This document shows positions 11,576 through 25,070 of a stretch of DNA of 64,000 nucleotides, one piece after another. The position numbers were made by a program, and so were the translations under genes. Within the stretch, counting starts at the first letter, position 1; every line of letters begins with the position of its first letter. Source of the DNA: Sphagnum magellanicum (Eukaryota > Streptophyta > Sphagnopsida > Sphagnales > Sphagnaceae); NCBI GenBank assembly GCA_021904315.1, contig CM038908.1, forward strand, positions 30,556,001 through 30,620,000, read 5' to 3'. The notes below the pieces were generated by a model that worked only from the letters and a program-made list of their open reading frames with translations, did no database searches and was not told where the DNA came from.

Positions 11576-14500
11576 AAAATTTTAAATTTAGCTCTTGTCA
11601 TTAGGGTCCTATTCACAATTGGAGTAGTTCCATAATCATGATCGCACTTGGGCCAACGACTGAGGCCACATTAGTTTTCATAGCAATAACACCCAAAACC
11701 CTCAAAACTTACCTTGGACTTCCTTGGCTTAATCACACTGCACATGTTATACATAACCCTCATTAATTCGTTGCATAACCTTCATCATGGAATGTGCCAA
11801 AGCATGCAATACCCCATTAGCATGCAACATCTTATTCCTTTACAAATACCATATAATATGTAATACTTGAAATTCCTTCTGGATCTTAACCCAGGTTACT
11901 ATCCAGCATAAAATAATGTGATATGAGAGTTATCATTAAAGTCACCTTGTCTTTGGGCCATGCTTTAACCTTGTACTCCCTTTCCAACCTCAAATTGAGT
12001 GTGGGCATAAAGTGAGCTAAACTAAGTAATAAAATTGGGTATCAGTTCACAAGACCAGCAGAATTTTATTGTGACAAGCCTTGATTTAATGAAGAAGATG
12101 AGCAACAATGAAGGTGTAGCCAAGGCAAGTCCAAAACTGGGGACGAAACTCCTGTGCAGTTTTCTCATAAATCCTTTCAACATATAAAATTCTCCCTAGT
12201 GCATACCCAGCACTGAAATGGCTATGGCAATGGAAGTACATATGTGTGGAAACTATTGCTTGTGCTTTTATAGAAGCTTGTCCACCATACCTGTTTCTTT
12301 CATAACCTGACATTCTGATTTTAGTTAGCTACAAACAAATATGTATAAGGAAAAATGGATACATTCCCAGACGATTTGGCCTTGGAAAATTGTCACACTG
12401 ATTCTAAAAATATAAGTATAAATTTTCGATATTTGTTCATGTGTAATGGTACAATTGAGGAAAGAAGGTTATTAGCATGTATGTGGTATTTACCCACAAA
12501 AGAATATATGGTCGTGGGTAGCTGCCTGGGCTGACCCAACAGTTTTTTGTCTCTACATACACATCTTGCCCTGATGGAAATTTTGGGGTAAATGTGAATA
12601 TTTTGTAACTTTATACCAAGTCCAGAAACTATAAAGAATCTTCTATTTGCACAACATTTGTCAAAATTGGCTGAAAATGCCTCTTGAATATTCAATTACT
12701 CATGAGCAATTCGGACCAGCAATGTTGATCAAAATACGGCACCTACCATTACTAATGATGATAAGTATGCAACAAAGGATGAAAAAACAGGTATGGATAT
12801 TTGCCACCAAGCATTGGAAGGATTTTTCTAACTCAATTTTCCTTTGAAACTGTTTCCATGCAACTTTTCTGCCTTTCAGAACTGCCTATGGCCTCATGAG
12901 AGTTGTGTGACAATCCTATGGAATGCTCTTCGCAACAACAATTCTGCATACAATGAAGAAAGGTTGGCAACTTCAGTTCAATTGCTGGGAATTCCAAAAT
13001 GTTCAGCTGTGTTCAAATTTGATGAACTCAAGTTCAGAGTCTTACGATTTTTTGGACCTAAAAAAGACAAACAAGTTCGAACCACTTCTATATGAATATG
13101 AGTGTGTAAGATAAGTCATACAAGAATATATGTGTGTGTGCATATATGCCATGATGTGCAAAGTGTGGTTACTACATTTTGTTTGCAACCACTCAACCTA
13201 CTGGTCAATCATCAATGGCAAAGTCTCCATTTAGATTAAGTGGCATATGCATTTGGCAATAATGAAAAAAATTAATGAATTGTCAACATCTAAGCATTCG
13301 TGGTTAGAATTTTTTTTTTTTTCAATTTACTGATGGAACCACGGTGGCAAGCATCCCTATGCGGACTTCAACTGAACTAACAACATTACTTCGAGGAATT
13401 AAAAAAACTGTAGCCAGTAGACAGAAATGCGACCACACCCTCCACAAAAACACAAATTTCTGTCCCTTTTAGGGGATTAATTTAAAAAAAAAAGGGAATT
13501 TGTGACAAAACATTCCATTTGCAGAATACTGTGTCACCTTTCAGCAAATTTTCACCCCACAAAAAAAACTGTTCATGGAAACACATGTAGACCATAAGAC
13601 CACAATCCATAAGGTGCATGTAAAAGTGAATTCTGGGGCCAATAGTCATCTGAAACAGAAGGCAATTATGACAGCATCCATGCATGAATCGCCAAGTAAA
13701 TCACCATGAAAATAATGGCCCAGTGTACAAACAATTCAGCAATTTATGCAATGCCAACACCAACCAATGCAACATTGAACTCCTTTCCTTGAATTGGAAT
13801 TATTCCACTAACTTCAATGCACCCCACATCTCCAAAAGCTGCAATACATTGCCTTTCACATCACTCAATAAAGTTTGCCTTATGGGTCATGGTCCATGGA
13901 GGATAATATGTTGAAATGATGAGCCAAACTAGCTTTGCCAATTTAAAATAAATTCACAATGCACATCCACCCCAAAACATGGCTTTTGGATTTCTGTAAA
14001 GTATAACTCTGGTGTCCCCCAACCCCCTCAGATTTTGCCACTGCCTACTTGTTTTCTGCAATCTGCTGGATCTAGCATGTCATCCTCAGCACCGATGGCA
14101 ACCTATACACCCCAAATTCATAACACAAATCAGTTTATGTAGGCAGAAAGATGTAATGTATCACATTTACCAGTTCAATATTCCTCTTGAAGATGTTGTC
14201 CATTAATCCAGGTTGTTTTACCATTTAAATAAGTATCATGCCAGGACCTCCATCAGGTGTAGCCTCACTTGCATTTTAGATAGAGCAAAATTGTGGTACT
14301 TCAGGGGCCTACACACAAGATCTAACATGCACACCATTGCATGGCTCTCTCTATTAGTTCTACTTTTTCTTTTTCTCCATATGACACAGAAGAGACTGCA
14401 GTGTGCAGTATGCAAATGATGTTAATAAATGTTGATGCAAGACAACACTTGATCAATTTGGTCCAAGTCAAGGTACTACAGTAGGTGGTTTATGGCCAGC

Positions 14501-17500
14501 ATCAATGCAACAGGCCTTGGGTAAACTTGGGCATTCACTACTCCTCGTCACCACCTGGGGTTGGATCATCACAAATTAGATCCTAAGGACACAATCCACA
14601 TGAGCAATCTCACCTTCTTAATGGCTGCTAATGTTGCTAATGCAGGAAGAAAAGGATCAGCAGTTGCCTCCACAATGTTGGATAGTGTCTGCAATCCCTA
14701 TCATCACACTTGTCCAAAGACATTGGTTGGACCACTTTCCATAGTTCATAGGTGTAGTCTATTTCTGGAAGCCTGGTTATGTGACCAACTGTATTCTCGT
14801 TCTCATCAGTGGTTAATAAGGAGGTAGTTGGAATTCCTGGGTAGTTCCAACAAATCCCCTAATTACTGTTTTAACCCTGACACTTCATACATGGCAAAGA
14901 AGGTCAACATCCACCCTTGCCTAGATTGTGGGGCAAAGATATTCTTTCAGATTTTCTTTATAGCATCAGCTAGAAGCATCTTCCTAGTTCTGCATGAATT
15001 TCAATTGAATGTGAGGAGTTTTATCTTGTTGATTGATGCTACTACTTTCTGCCTTGCCAATATTTCACATGTGAAAAAATCATCACCGTCCAAGCAAGCA
15101 ACCATATTGCATGTGTGACATCCTGACAAACAGTCTCCAAACATCCTCTACCACAATTAGGTCATCAGTGAATATGTCAAAGAGGCTATGGCCCACAAAA
15201 ACAAAGACTTGGAACTGCTGTTCATGAATATGCTCACTCTTCAAGCATTGCTACAACTGCCACATTCGTGACAGGCCCCGTGAGAGTGACATGGTTTTGG
15301 CTCCACCCCTTCAATGTGCAGCATTATGCCCTTCTCCACATTCGATGAGTCCCAGAATCACACAGTCCATATTGCACATAAGCATCCATTTGGAACACTC
15401 TTTATGCATACTCAATGCTCCCCCATTTGGTATACATGTTTGTAAGGCAATTGCTCACAATGACACAAGACTTTGCAGTCTCCTTAGGGAAATGTGCATG
15501 AATATGCCCTTGTCAAGTGTTCGTAATCCAGCACATGTGTTGAACAATCAACTGAAAGTGAGCGGGTCAGGAAGCATGGGCTCTTCCCACTACCGTTTGC
15601 TAAAATAACTGTAGTGCTTTCTCATTCTGTCCAGACTTGCTGTGCAGAGCTTGTAATCCTGATGCTTCATTGAATGATGTTGCAAAGTTCAGAGTGCCAT
15701 CACAGCCAGGTTTGCCTCCACCCATCAGGATTGTAATTTATTATTGTCAAGCTAGATTGCCCCCTGTACTCTATAAAGTGTGAACTTGAGACACCTTGGA
15801 TTAATGTACAGCCAGAATTCCAAATCTACAGCTGATGAGGGCTGCACATTCCGCATTGGCCATATATATTCTGTAAATTTTGTGGCCAATGCAGAATGGA
15901 TACTCAAAGATGCAATCCATGTTGTGGGAAGTCAAAACTTACATTATTTAGACTTTGGTGTCATACCACATACATCCTCATCCATCCAGTAGCAAAAGCA
16001 ATTACCCTCCTCACCCATGTTCAAAGAGGTTAGGTACCCAGCCAAGCATATCAGACAGACAATCATCAGAGAAAAGAGCTTATAAATCAACATTTCACTA
16101 ACAGCTATGGATTGATTAAATTTCACAGATCAGAACTCTCATCTTCTTTTCTAGCGGGAGATGAGGAGGATCGTGCTGATATGTTTCCTGAGCTTGTTGG
16201 GGAGGATTGAATGTTCAATTAGCATTGGCAGAAGGGGGACTGCTCTTGAATCCAAATGGAGTGCAGGACATTTTGATTGGTACTGCAACAACTCCCAGTA
16301 CTTTACAGTGAAGTCCTCAAAGCCTACACTCTTTGGAAAGAGTGTAACTATTTCCTTGAAGGTTTAAGCTGCAAACTGATCTTGGATATGTCTTGGAGTT
16401 TAGAGGCAAGGTTTTGCTGGAACAAGGCAGCATTGGATTGGACTGACCCACAGTGAGTTCTTTTCTCCCTGGATTGCAAAGCAAGAGTGAAACCTGAGTC
16501 CTTACATGTGCAGATTCTTGAAATGTTTAGTTTACAGTATGTTGCTGCAAAGGATAGATGCTCATGTGGACCTGGTGAAATAATTTGTGGTTTTATCATT
16601 GGTTTTTGTGTAATGCCGGTTGTTGCATATTGCAGCATTGTTGGAGCTTGATTGCATCAGCCACATGAGGAAATCCTTTTCAGGACATGCCGTAAGCCCT
16701 GAATCCTGAAGCCAATTCTACAAATTCAAACCAGTTTCAGGTACAAATGCATACTCTAGGGGTTTCCAGCAGTTCCTTGGTACTATGTAAAGTTAAGGGG
16801 CCAAAGCAGTCTCTATAGGATGTGCCCTCTGCTGCAACACATGAACTCTGCATCAGTACCAGCATAGTAGCATGAAGTTTCTGCAATCTACATGTGATTT
16901 TGATTCCTGAGATGAACTTCAAGGTTTCTTTCTAAATCTGAGATGAAGTCCCTTCTTCCATTTGCATCATTTCTGGCAGAATGGACAAGAAGGGGAAGAT
17001 TCAAGTCTCACCGAAACCACAATTGAGCAAATTCCAAACACATGGCTGGCAATGTAGATGCTAATGAAGGGGATATTCTAGGTAATTGTAATTTGCTTTT
17101 GTAGATTAAGCTACCTGTTGGAACAGGGGCATTTTTCTTTTAGCGAAATTAGGTCTTAAATCTCTTGTTGGAGGACACTGGTCAAGGTGAGAGTACAGAG
17201 TGGCCTACAAATTTGACAGTGCTGTACGGTATATGGTCAAAGGCAAAGCTGATCTACTTTGAGGATCCATAGCTGCAGGATGTGCCACACTACTGATTAT
17301 TGGCTTCAACATCTGCTCAGAAATGTGGATACACCCAGTGCTCATGGATAGTGAAGAGCATTGTCTTTTGTAACCCAACCGGCACTAGAGCATCAGATAT
17401 GGGGCTTGGAGTCCTGCTTTATGTTTTTTCACTTCACAATCTTATTAAATGCCATGGAATTCCAGGAACACTCTCCAAGAAAATCTGAGATAATAATGTG

Positions 17501-19680
17501 GAGTCTATGAATTACAATGCACATTGTACACTGCTCTTTTTGCAATGGAATTCCAGGAACACTCTCCAAGAAAATTTGAGATAATAATGTGGAGTCTATG
17601 AATTACAATGTACATTGTACACTGCTCTATTTGCAATGTGGATCTTACACTGTGCTTTCTCATATGTTGCTCAAGTAATCTACTGTATGTTCTTTACTCA
17701 TTATTTTGAGAGTTTCTGTCTCTCACTAACAATAACTGACTTGACATTTGATTGTTTTGGCATTGGGTCAAGAAGGAAACAGAATTAGGTCATCAAGTGG
17801 AGACAGGGTTTGAGGGAGTGTGAGGCACAAGTAGCTTATATGAAGGATATCAGGGGAAAACCAAGCTATGATGAGACTAGTTTTCATAACTTAGTGATGA
17901 GAACATGGTAGGGGAATTGCTGAAAGAAAATGAAAAATTGTTGCAGCAAACCAGTAAAATTGATGAATAGAGTTTTGAAACTGTAAACATGCTATATGAC
18001 CTCGGGGAAGTTGACATCCATGTGAAGTGAACAGAAGTGCACATAAGAAGCCTGCCTAATCTATCTCTTGATGTCATGGTTGTGACACTCACAAATTGGC
18101 ACCAGATTTCTCTTGGCAGGATGCAACTGGACAATTTGAATTGAACTTTGAGTGTAATGACAGTTGGGCAACTGCTGAAAAAGCATACATTCTTCAAGTT
18201 TTTAGGGAAATTCATTGTAGAGAAATAAGGATTGAGTGTCTTGCCTGTGAAGCATATATGATCAGGGAGATCTGTTATTGTGTGTTTTGTACCTTTAACT
18301 GACTACAGTAGATGTTATTGGCCGGGTTGTGATTAACTAGGGAGCGTTTTTTCCTCAGACATATTCTCAGAGTTGACCAATGTTCTCATTGCAGAGTATG
18401 TTCATTGATCTAGATGGATAAAAATATTTGGCACAAACATTTACAGGCACATTGCTCACTGTCTAAGCCAGAGACTGATGCAGTGATTATGTGACTTCTG
18501 CATGGCAGCCATATGGTATCAGTCCCTAATTGGAAAGAGGCAAGCAATTGGATTGTTAGTTAAAGTCAGGTACCATACCTATGACTCATGTTTGGCACTA
18601 ATTAATTCCTGAAAGAGCCAGCTGAAAAGAAAGAAAAAGTTAAGAGCAGGTTGTCGAAATTCTAGAGAATTGAACCCACTTCAAAAACGAAGTAAGTTTG
18701 AAACTTATTGGTGGACTTAGCATACTTAGAGACTATTGTTGAAATTCTGAAATATTCAAATTGGGGCTGTCAGACCCTTTTTTCAAAAAAATAATTATTT
18801 CAACAAAATTTGCTGAACATGAGTCATGGGTACGGTACTCATTCAACGGCAGTCTTCAATTTATTAATTTTTCTCTGTTATGGGTGAACCAGAGCTTCAC
18901 AGGCTTTGCTTCCACCTTCATAGTAGGGCTGCTTGAGAATGCTGAGGGCATATTCTTGACTACATAGTAACAAAGGCTCCTTGAGGCCACTGTAAGATCA
19001 TTTTACATGTGAATGCATCATGTATACTTTGCAAACTCATACATTGGTTGCAGTGAAGCAGTTCATGGAATAACAATGATTGATTATGGAGTGGAGCTCT
19101 CAAGTGTTTTGGGGGCTTTTAGATTTTATTGTCATTGGGTTTTCTCCAAGATTTTTCCATTTATGGTAGGGCTAACTTTCTGGAGATGAGGCAAGCACTG
19201 GAGTCATTCTTGAATCCTAACAGTGAACAGGTTTGAATGAATAGATGGTGATATGGCAATGTTTGGATGCCGGGCTCACCACTCTGTTGTTCACACTGGA
19301 AATTACTGCACACATATGATATGGTTGGCAACATTTTTCTTCAGGAATTCAACATTGGCCTAACTGGCTACCTCCAGCTCAGTTTTTTCTGGAATGTTAT
19401 GATTTCTGGCCTAAGTACAAATTGGGACACTTATTGCCAGTAAGAAGTGCTGGAATCAAAAGACATGCCATTACAGGAGTCCAGATAAAGGATCAAGTTT
19501 TGCTTTCACAATTATCAAATGGTTGCTTTTGGAAGTCTCAGATCTCTTCCTTGGGACCCCGAGGTGGTGAGTCCACTGCATGCAATTTTTGACTAGAATT
19601 TTTTTAAGGATGACATTGTTAGGACTCATGACAAATTCTTTACCATAGGAAACTTTTTCATTTTTTTCTTAGGTATCCAT
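11576..19680. other. Eight kilobases without a recognisable gene
   Basis: Base composition is more balanced than in the flanks, but no frame gives a protein family I know and I could not join exons convincingly. The least unlikely coding stretch is 12844-13095 plus (83 codons), preceded by a plausible CTTTCAG acceptor at 12880, but it matches nothing I recognise. The sequence may be very old transposon DNA. Confidence 0.45.
17454..17635. repeat. 91-bp tandem duplication
   Basis: Two adjacent 91-bp units start at 17454 and 17545 with ATGGAATTCCAGGAACACTC and differ at only a few positions. This is a recent local duplication in non-coding DNA. Confidence 0.9.
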
Positions 19681-19689
19681 GTACTCAAC

Positions 19690-20042
19690 TTGGAAATACA
19701 TTGTTGACCTAAACAATACCCCTTATAGATGTTACCATAATCTGCCCTTTAGGGTCATTTTTGTTTCAGTCCTATGAGGAAGAAATAGTAGAAAAGTATT
19801 ATCGTGTCTACATTGTTCTCCCACATTTGGAATCACTTCATTTTTCTAGACTTAGTGTAACCATTTTTGTTGAGTACAATCCTTTTTGCGTCATCAATAG
19901 TATTATTGAAGTTGATGTCAAATATGTAATGTTATTTGAAAAATGTAGCAACAAGTGTTCTATCCAATTTTGTTCACACAAGTGGACATCCAAAATAAGG
20001 AATAGTTTCATTTTAACTAGTTCAATTTTAAGTGAACTATGA
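19690..20042 (+). pseudogene. FCP1/NIF-like phosphatase domain relic 1 (C-terminal half)
   Basis: The FCP1-like domain (HAD phosphatase superfamily) normally dephosphorylates protein tails. Only the C-terminal half is visible. One frame gives YIVDLNNTPYR, close to the conserved 'vDDtPYk' strand, then NLPFRVIF. After a frameshift near 19765 a second frame gives VLPHLESLHFSRLSV, FVEYNPF and MLFEKCSNKC. The sequence pattern matches relic 3 downstream. The catalytic DxDx motif is absent, so this is a broken fragment. The family call is by pattern memory. Confidence 0.6.
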
Positions 20043-20369
20043 ACTATGTGGTTAGATGAACCACTTCCAATGAAATGTATGATGTTATGCTTTTTTTATG
20101 GATTGCCTTGGTTTTTGTAGGGTCTTTCCATTGCTAGAATATCGCGTGTAGATTTTTTTGGAGTTATGGAAGATCTAGAATTTTTAGTTTTCCACCCTTT
20201 AAATATGCCATATTTATGAGATGTTTTCAACTATGAGTTTTGGATTTGATTTGTTCCTAAGGGTGTCTTCTTTGTGTTATTTTCAACCTAAAATGGAGTT
20301 CTCATAGCAACACACCTCAAGGTTCTTCAAAATATTGGGCCTTTGACCCTACATTGCAAAGCTCACATT

Positions 20370-20500
20370 TCATCTTGCATCTTTGTTCTCAAGCTTAGAT
20401 TGAAGAACTTTCTCAAAAGATGTATAACGATGTTCATCGTGTAAATATGTCTACAATCCAACATTACAACATCAATAATTATTTGGATCAATACTAATGT
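20370..20500 (+). pseudogene. Possible FCP1-like N-terminal fragment
   Basis: A short stretch reads LKNFLKRCITMFIV on the plus strand, resembling the 'RPgl.eFLkrc...f.vgiWS' segment of FCP1-like proteins, before a stop. It lies between relics 1 and 3 in the same orientation, so it may be the front part of the gene whose back part is at 21601. Weak on its own. Confidence 0.3.
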
Positions 20501-21600
20501 GAAACACAAATTACCATCAATCCCTTCAAGGTGTTTGGTCAAAAGTGTTGCATGCAAAATGTTCATTTTTTGTTTATTAGTCAAACAAACCCATATTGAG
20601 TGGTATCACTAGGAACCACATCAAAGAATGATTAAGGAACTAAAATTGGTCAAATACAGTTTTTGAGCCCTTTTTCTTGAATTTTTTCACAACTATAAAT
20701 TTTTAAAAAAATTCTCATGTTTATCATTGCATTAATATATGGTCTTAAGTTTTTATTGGAATTTTTTTAAATGAAAATTGTTACAAGTTTGTATTTTTAA
20801 TTATAATGGCTGCTTTAGGAATCACATAACAGAACTTTGGAAATTCATGATTAAATCATACTTATTTAGGGTGCAATTGTATTAATACATACCATTAGTA
20901 GTTGTAACCACTATTTAATTTTGTCTTTTGAATTGTAAAAATAAAAAAAATACAAATGGACTTGCTTTTATAGAATGTTAATTTCAATATATTGGTATAC
21001 ATATCCACAAAATCAAAATCAATCTAATGAATAAAAAATACATAACAACATTTTTTGCTAAATAACTAGTGTTTTTAAGCAATAAAAACAAAAAGTTCAC
21101 AATTTGAATTTTTTTTAAATGACACAATTTTGGCAAAATTTTAATATAAGCCTTGACATAATAATACTAACAAAAATTTGGATTTTTTTTCATAAAAATA
21201 AAAATATGATGCATGGAAAAAATTGAAAAAATATTCTTGAAAAAATAGTGAAAAAACACAAGTTTAAAGGGGTGGGTGTGATGTTTATTAAAGTGGTGGA
21301 TGCTTGACTTAATTATTTAATAAAAATTTAAATAAACCTCAAAAAGTACCTTAAAGAACAATTTCCCAAGAAAAATCCCCAAACATGTTTCAAACATGTG
21401 TTTTTGACAAAAAGTTCAAGGAAAAGAAACAATGATACATTCCTAAAACGTTTTCAAATGCAATGATTAGGAAAATCAAAATAAAAAATATGTTTAATGT
21501 TGTTAAAGTTTCAAAACCTATACAACCTAACAAATGTCATCATAACTTTTTTTTAATGAAAATCCTTATTTAAGTGTTTCCTATATTTTTCTAAAACTGA

Positions 21601-22040
21601 ATGGGTCCAATAAAATTAAAATATGATGTTCTTACTTATGGCCCAAGGATGGGTTTGCCCAATCTTAACAAGCCTATTTTTCATAAAACCTTTGATGTTT
21701 TGTTACTTAAATATCATGACACTCATGTTAGCAATATGTTGTTTGTGGATAGTGCACCTTATAAAAATTTGTTTAATGGACCATTTAATGTTATTTTCTT
21801 ATAGTCTTTTGATGGGTTCACAAGGATGACATTTGTTTGTTCAATATTGTTTTCTTTAGAATCTTTTCATTGTTTTAGATATGGTGTTGGCACTTTTGTG
21901 AAGGACAAATGTTTTTGTCGTATTAGAAATATTAGTTACAATGATCCTAGATAATATAAAATATTAATTGTGAAATGCACCCGTAGGTGTGGTGTTCTGT
22001 ATTATAAGAATGCACAAATGAAAATGAAAAAAAAGATGTG
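21601..22040 (+). pseudogene. FCP1/NIF-like phosphatase domain relic 3 (C-terminal half)
   Basis: One frame with two internal stops (near 21802 and 21950) reads NKPIFHKTF, LLKYHDTHVSNMLFVDSAPY, FNGPFNVIF, then SFDGF, SLESFHCFRYGVGTFVKD and KCTRRCG. 'NMLFVDSAPYK' corresponds to the FCP1-like 'ntLlvDDsPYk' strand, with the second Asp replaced by Ser. The order of blocks after it parallels relic 1. The N-terminal catalytic motif is not visible upstream. Degraded, surely non-functional. Confidence 0.65.
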
Positions 22041-22549
22041 AATCATTTCTTTTAATTACTCTCCTCACATTCTTTAACTTTGGAAAAAAATATTTTCCAA
22101 ATTTTTAGCATTAAAAAATGTTACTTGTCAAAATCATTAAACTTTATTAATGAAATTTAATTATTAGTGCAAATGTTTTGTCTAGCTTGTATCTTCAAAG
22201 CTTACAATTTCAACATTTTTTTGACCTATTGGCAAGCTACCAAACCAAACTTCATACTTATTTTCTGCCTTTTTTCACTATGTGTTTTTTTTTCATATTT
22301 TTCACGTTTCACAATTACAACTACATGGTGGCCACTTGGTTTTTTGTACTCATACTTTTAATCCTTTTGATTCAAAACCACTCAGTGGTGCCCACTAAGC
22401 GATTTTTTTGTTGTGTTTTTGGTGTTGTAAATTATTCCTCATTGTTTTGGATCTTGTTCCAATTTTTGTGGTCTATTGGACTAACATCTCTTAATTTTCC
22501 TAGATTGTTTATCTACATCCAACTCCACCCATGAGAGGTTTACACAAGG

Positions 22550-23085
22550 TTCAAGAATTTTTATACATGTCTTACTAACCTCAAAAATTTGTTGATTCTT
22601 AATGTGAATGGTGTCATGTGTTAATTTTCATGAAACTTTGTTTTGTAATGGAATAATCAATGTGTGAAGGGAAGCAATATTGACATTAGCAAGTTGAAAG
22701 TAAGAATTGAAATACAAAGTTTCCTTTCTTGAACATTTATAAATATATATATTGTTATTTGGTCTTGTACGTTGCTAGAAGATGTTATGCAAGTTCTTCC
22801 TTTGTTGATGTCACAAGTATTTGTCAATCAATTTTTTTTCATTTGGGGACATGAATAGTGCTCTAAAACATTGGGCCAACTCATTGCATGAACATAATAT
22901 TGTCTTAAGGATTTGAAACATGTGTATTTTGCATGTTGAAAATTGCCCTAGGGGAAAAAAAATGAGACATTGTTCATTGACAACAATCCGAGCAAGGCCA
23001 CTCAAAATTTCAATGGTTTTTTCATTGAATCTTTTAAAAGACATAAATTGTCAAGGAATAAAATCCAATGATTGGACCTTGTTTT
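22550..23085 (+). pseudogene. FCP1/NIF-like phosphatase domain relic 4 (nearly whole domain)
   Basis: This is the clearest relic. In order it reads NLLILNVNGVMC (the FCP1-like 'LLvLDvNGvLc' motif, first catalytic Asp changed to Asn), KLKVRIEIQSFLS, IVIWSCTLLEDVMQVLPLLM, NQFFFIWGHE, CSKTLGQL, LKDLKHVYFAC, then NETLFIDNNPSKA (the 'tLliDDePsKA' strand) and GFFIESF. At least five in-frame stops and a frame change break it. The domain belongs to the HAD-type FCP1/NIF phosphatase superfamily. Confidence 0.75.
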
Positions 23086-25070
23086 TGTTTGTTGCTAACA
23101 TTGGTTGGATCGCCATTGGTGATGACTCTTGGTGTCCACTTATGAAAACATTGTCAAATATTTTAAGCCACTTTTGACTTTCTTTTCACCAAATTATTCT
23201 TGGTTCGCATAATATATGGAAAGTGATAATAGGGAGAGTGATAATGTAGATGTTAGAATTACTCATTTAGGTATGAATTTTAACCCTCTCACCTTTTTAA
23301 AAATTCATTTCATTTGTTGTCATGGTTCATCTTTGAATTATGTCTACTTATTCAATTACTAAATTTTACTTGTAGTTGGTTTGGACTATTTTTTGTAAAC
23401 CACACAATGATGTTTATAACTTTGAAGGGTAGAAATTGATGTTTTCTAATTGGATTTTATTTTGAGATGAAGCCAATGTAGTTCCTTATCTAATTGTTGG
23501 ATAATCACAAATATTTTTGTTGTATTAATATTATGCTAATAATTGATGAATTCCTTAAGCTTTGCAAACTTACAACCCAAGAACTTTCTTACTTTTTAAA
23601 TCCAATGACACAATGTAGTATATATTTATTGAATGATGGATCTCTAGTGATTGTTTCATTAGTGCTTTGAAAACTAAGCTCTAAATTCTGCAAATCTTTT
23701 ATGGTCTATATTATCTTTTATTTTTTACATTTTGTGTCTTCAACTTTCAATATTTATCACCTAATGACCACTAAATATTAATTTAATTCTTGTCTGTGAT
23801 ATATACAATATTGAAATCAACCTTCATCTTATTTTATTTTATTTTTGTGATCACTACCAATTTTTTCATACATTTAACATGTTGGCTACTAAGCTCAATT
23901 TGCAATTTCAAAATTTAAATAGTTATTTTCAAACTTTTCTGAAGTCTAAAATTGATTAATACATGTTTTATCAACAAAACCTGACTTTTAAAACTTGACT
24001 CACTTTGCTGGAAGACTTCCATGATGCAAATCCAATATCTTTGACAGAAAACAATTGCCCTTTACACCATGTTTGCTCAGTTAAGGACATTGATAGAATC
24101 AGGCACAAGTCTCAGGTTTAACAAGACTCATGTGGGACATGAAAAGCTTGAAAATTGTGCCTCTCCGGCACAACAACCTCTGCTCAAGACCACAGATGTT
24201 GATTATCCAAAACAGAACAATGCCTTCAAATGTTAGGGGCAAGGATGTGAACAGAGGCTCATTCTAGATCAAATATCCTTGTCAATCTTACCTGTTTGAT
24301 GGTCCATCAAGAACCAACAAATGAGGAGAGAACCTGGATATGTCAATAGGAAGCTGACTTGACTAGACACTTCTGGTCCTATGTGCTTAAAACCAGGAGC
24401 ATGGCTCAGTGAAGAACCAGAACTTCACTTACTTTCCTCTTGATATCCTGCTTGCTACAAGGATTCTCCCCAAAAATTTGGGTAATTCTGCATCTCCCAG
24501 GGTTCAAATGTTGTTCTCCTGTCCTACTCACAGCTCAAGGGTTTACTTCTGTGCCTGTTAGTTTGCAGAAATAATTGGCCTATCTTAGCATCAACGAATG
24601 TCTCACTCCTCAGATATGGATAACAATGCAAATGATGGAATGGCATAACCATCTAAATGGTGAACCTGAGTCTACAAGTGCCAAGTTTCAGCAATCGCTG
24701 CTCAAAAAGAGAGGACCTTGTACTTGTCAGACAGTGTAAGTGAAAGCATCTAAGCAAGCAACTCATTCCTCCTCACAGTAACAACGCACTGAAGTATGGA
24801 GACTTGAGCATTGCCTGCAAACTGCAAGAAAAAATGTGTACTCATTGCACCCCAGGAGATGCTTTGTTAGCAGGAAAAACCTTAAGTGGGTCAAAATACC
24901 TGCAAGCAACAACTCGACATTCTGGAAAAGCTATGAAAATTGGCAAATTTACAGCTGATGTCATAAGAACACAACAGGATATTAAAGGAAAAAAATTCAC
25001 AACTTGGATTAGGCTAAACCCTTAAGCTCTCTCATAGCCAGACTAACCTGGCTGAGAATTGTGTCACTTT
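23086..25070. other. AT-rich DNA, then the 3' flank of NUP50
   Basis: About 23086-23990 is AT-rich without gene content. From about 24000 composition becomes more balanced, and this part may include the 3' UTR of the minus-strand NUP50 gene, whose stop is at 25071-25073. The plus-strand open frame at 24804-25025 matches no family and is probably chance. Confidence 0.45.

Noticed and set aside
12844..13095. Possible exon reading HESCVTILWNALRNNN
   Set aside because: Coding-like, but no recognisable family, no convincing partner exons and no start context; left unannotated as a gene.
14561..15118. Two adjoining plus-strand frames of 88 and 96 codons
   Set aside because: Different frames, no conserved motif, no splice-site logic joining them.
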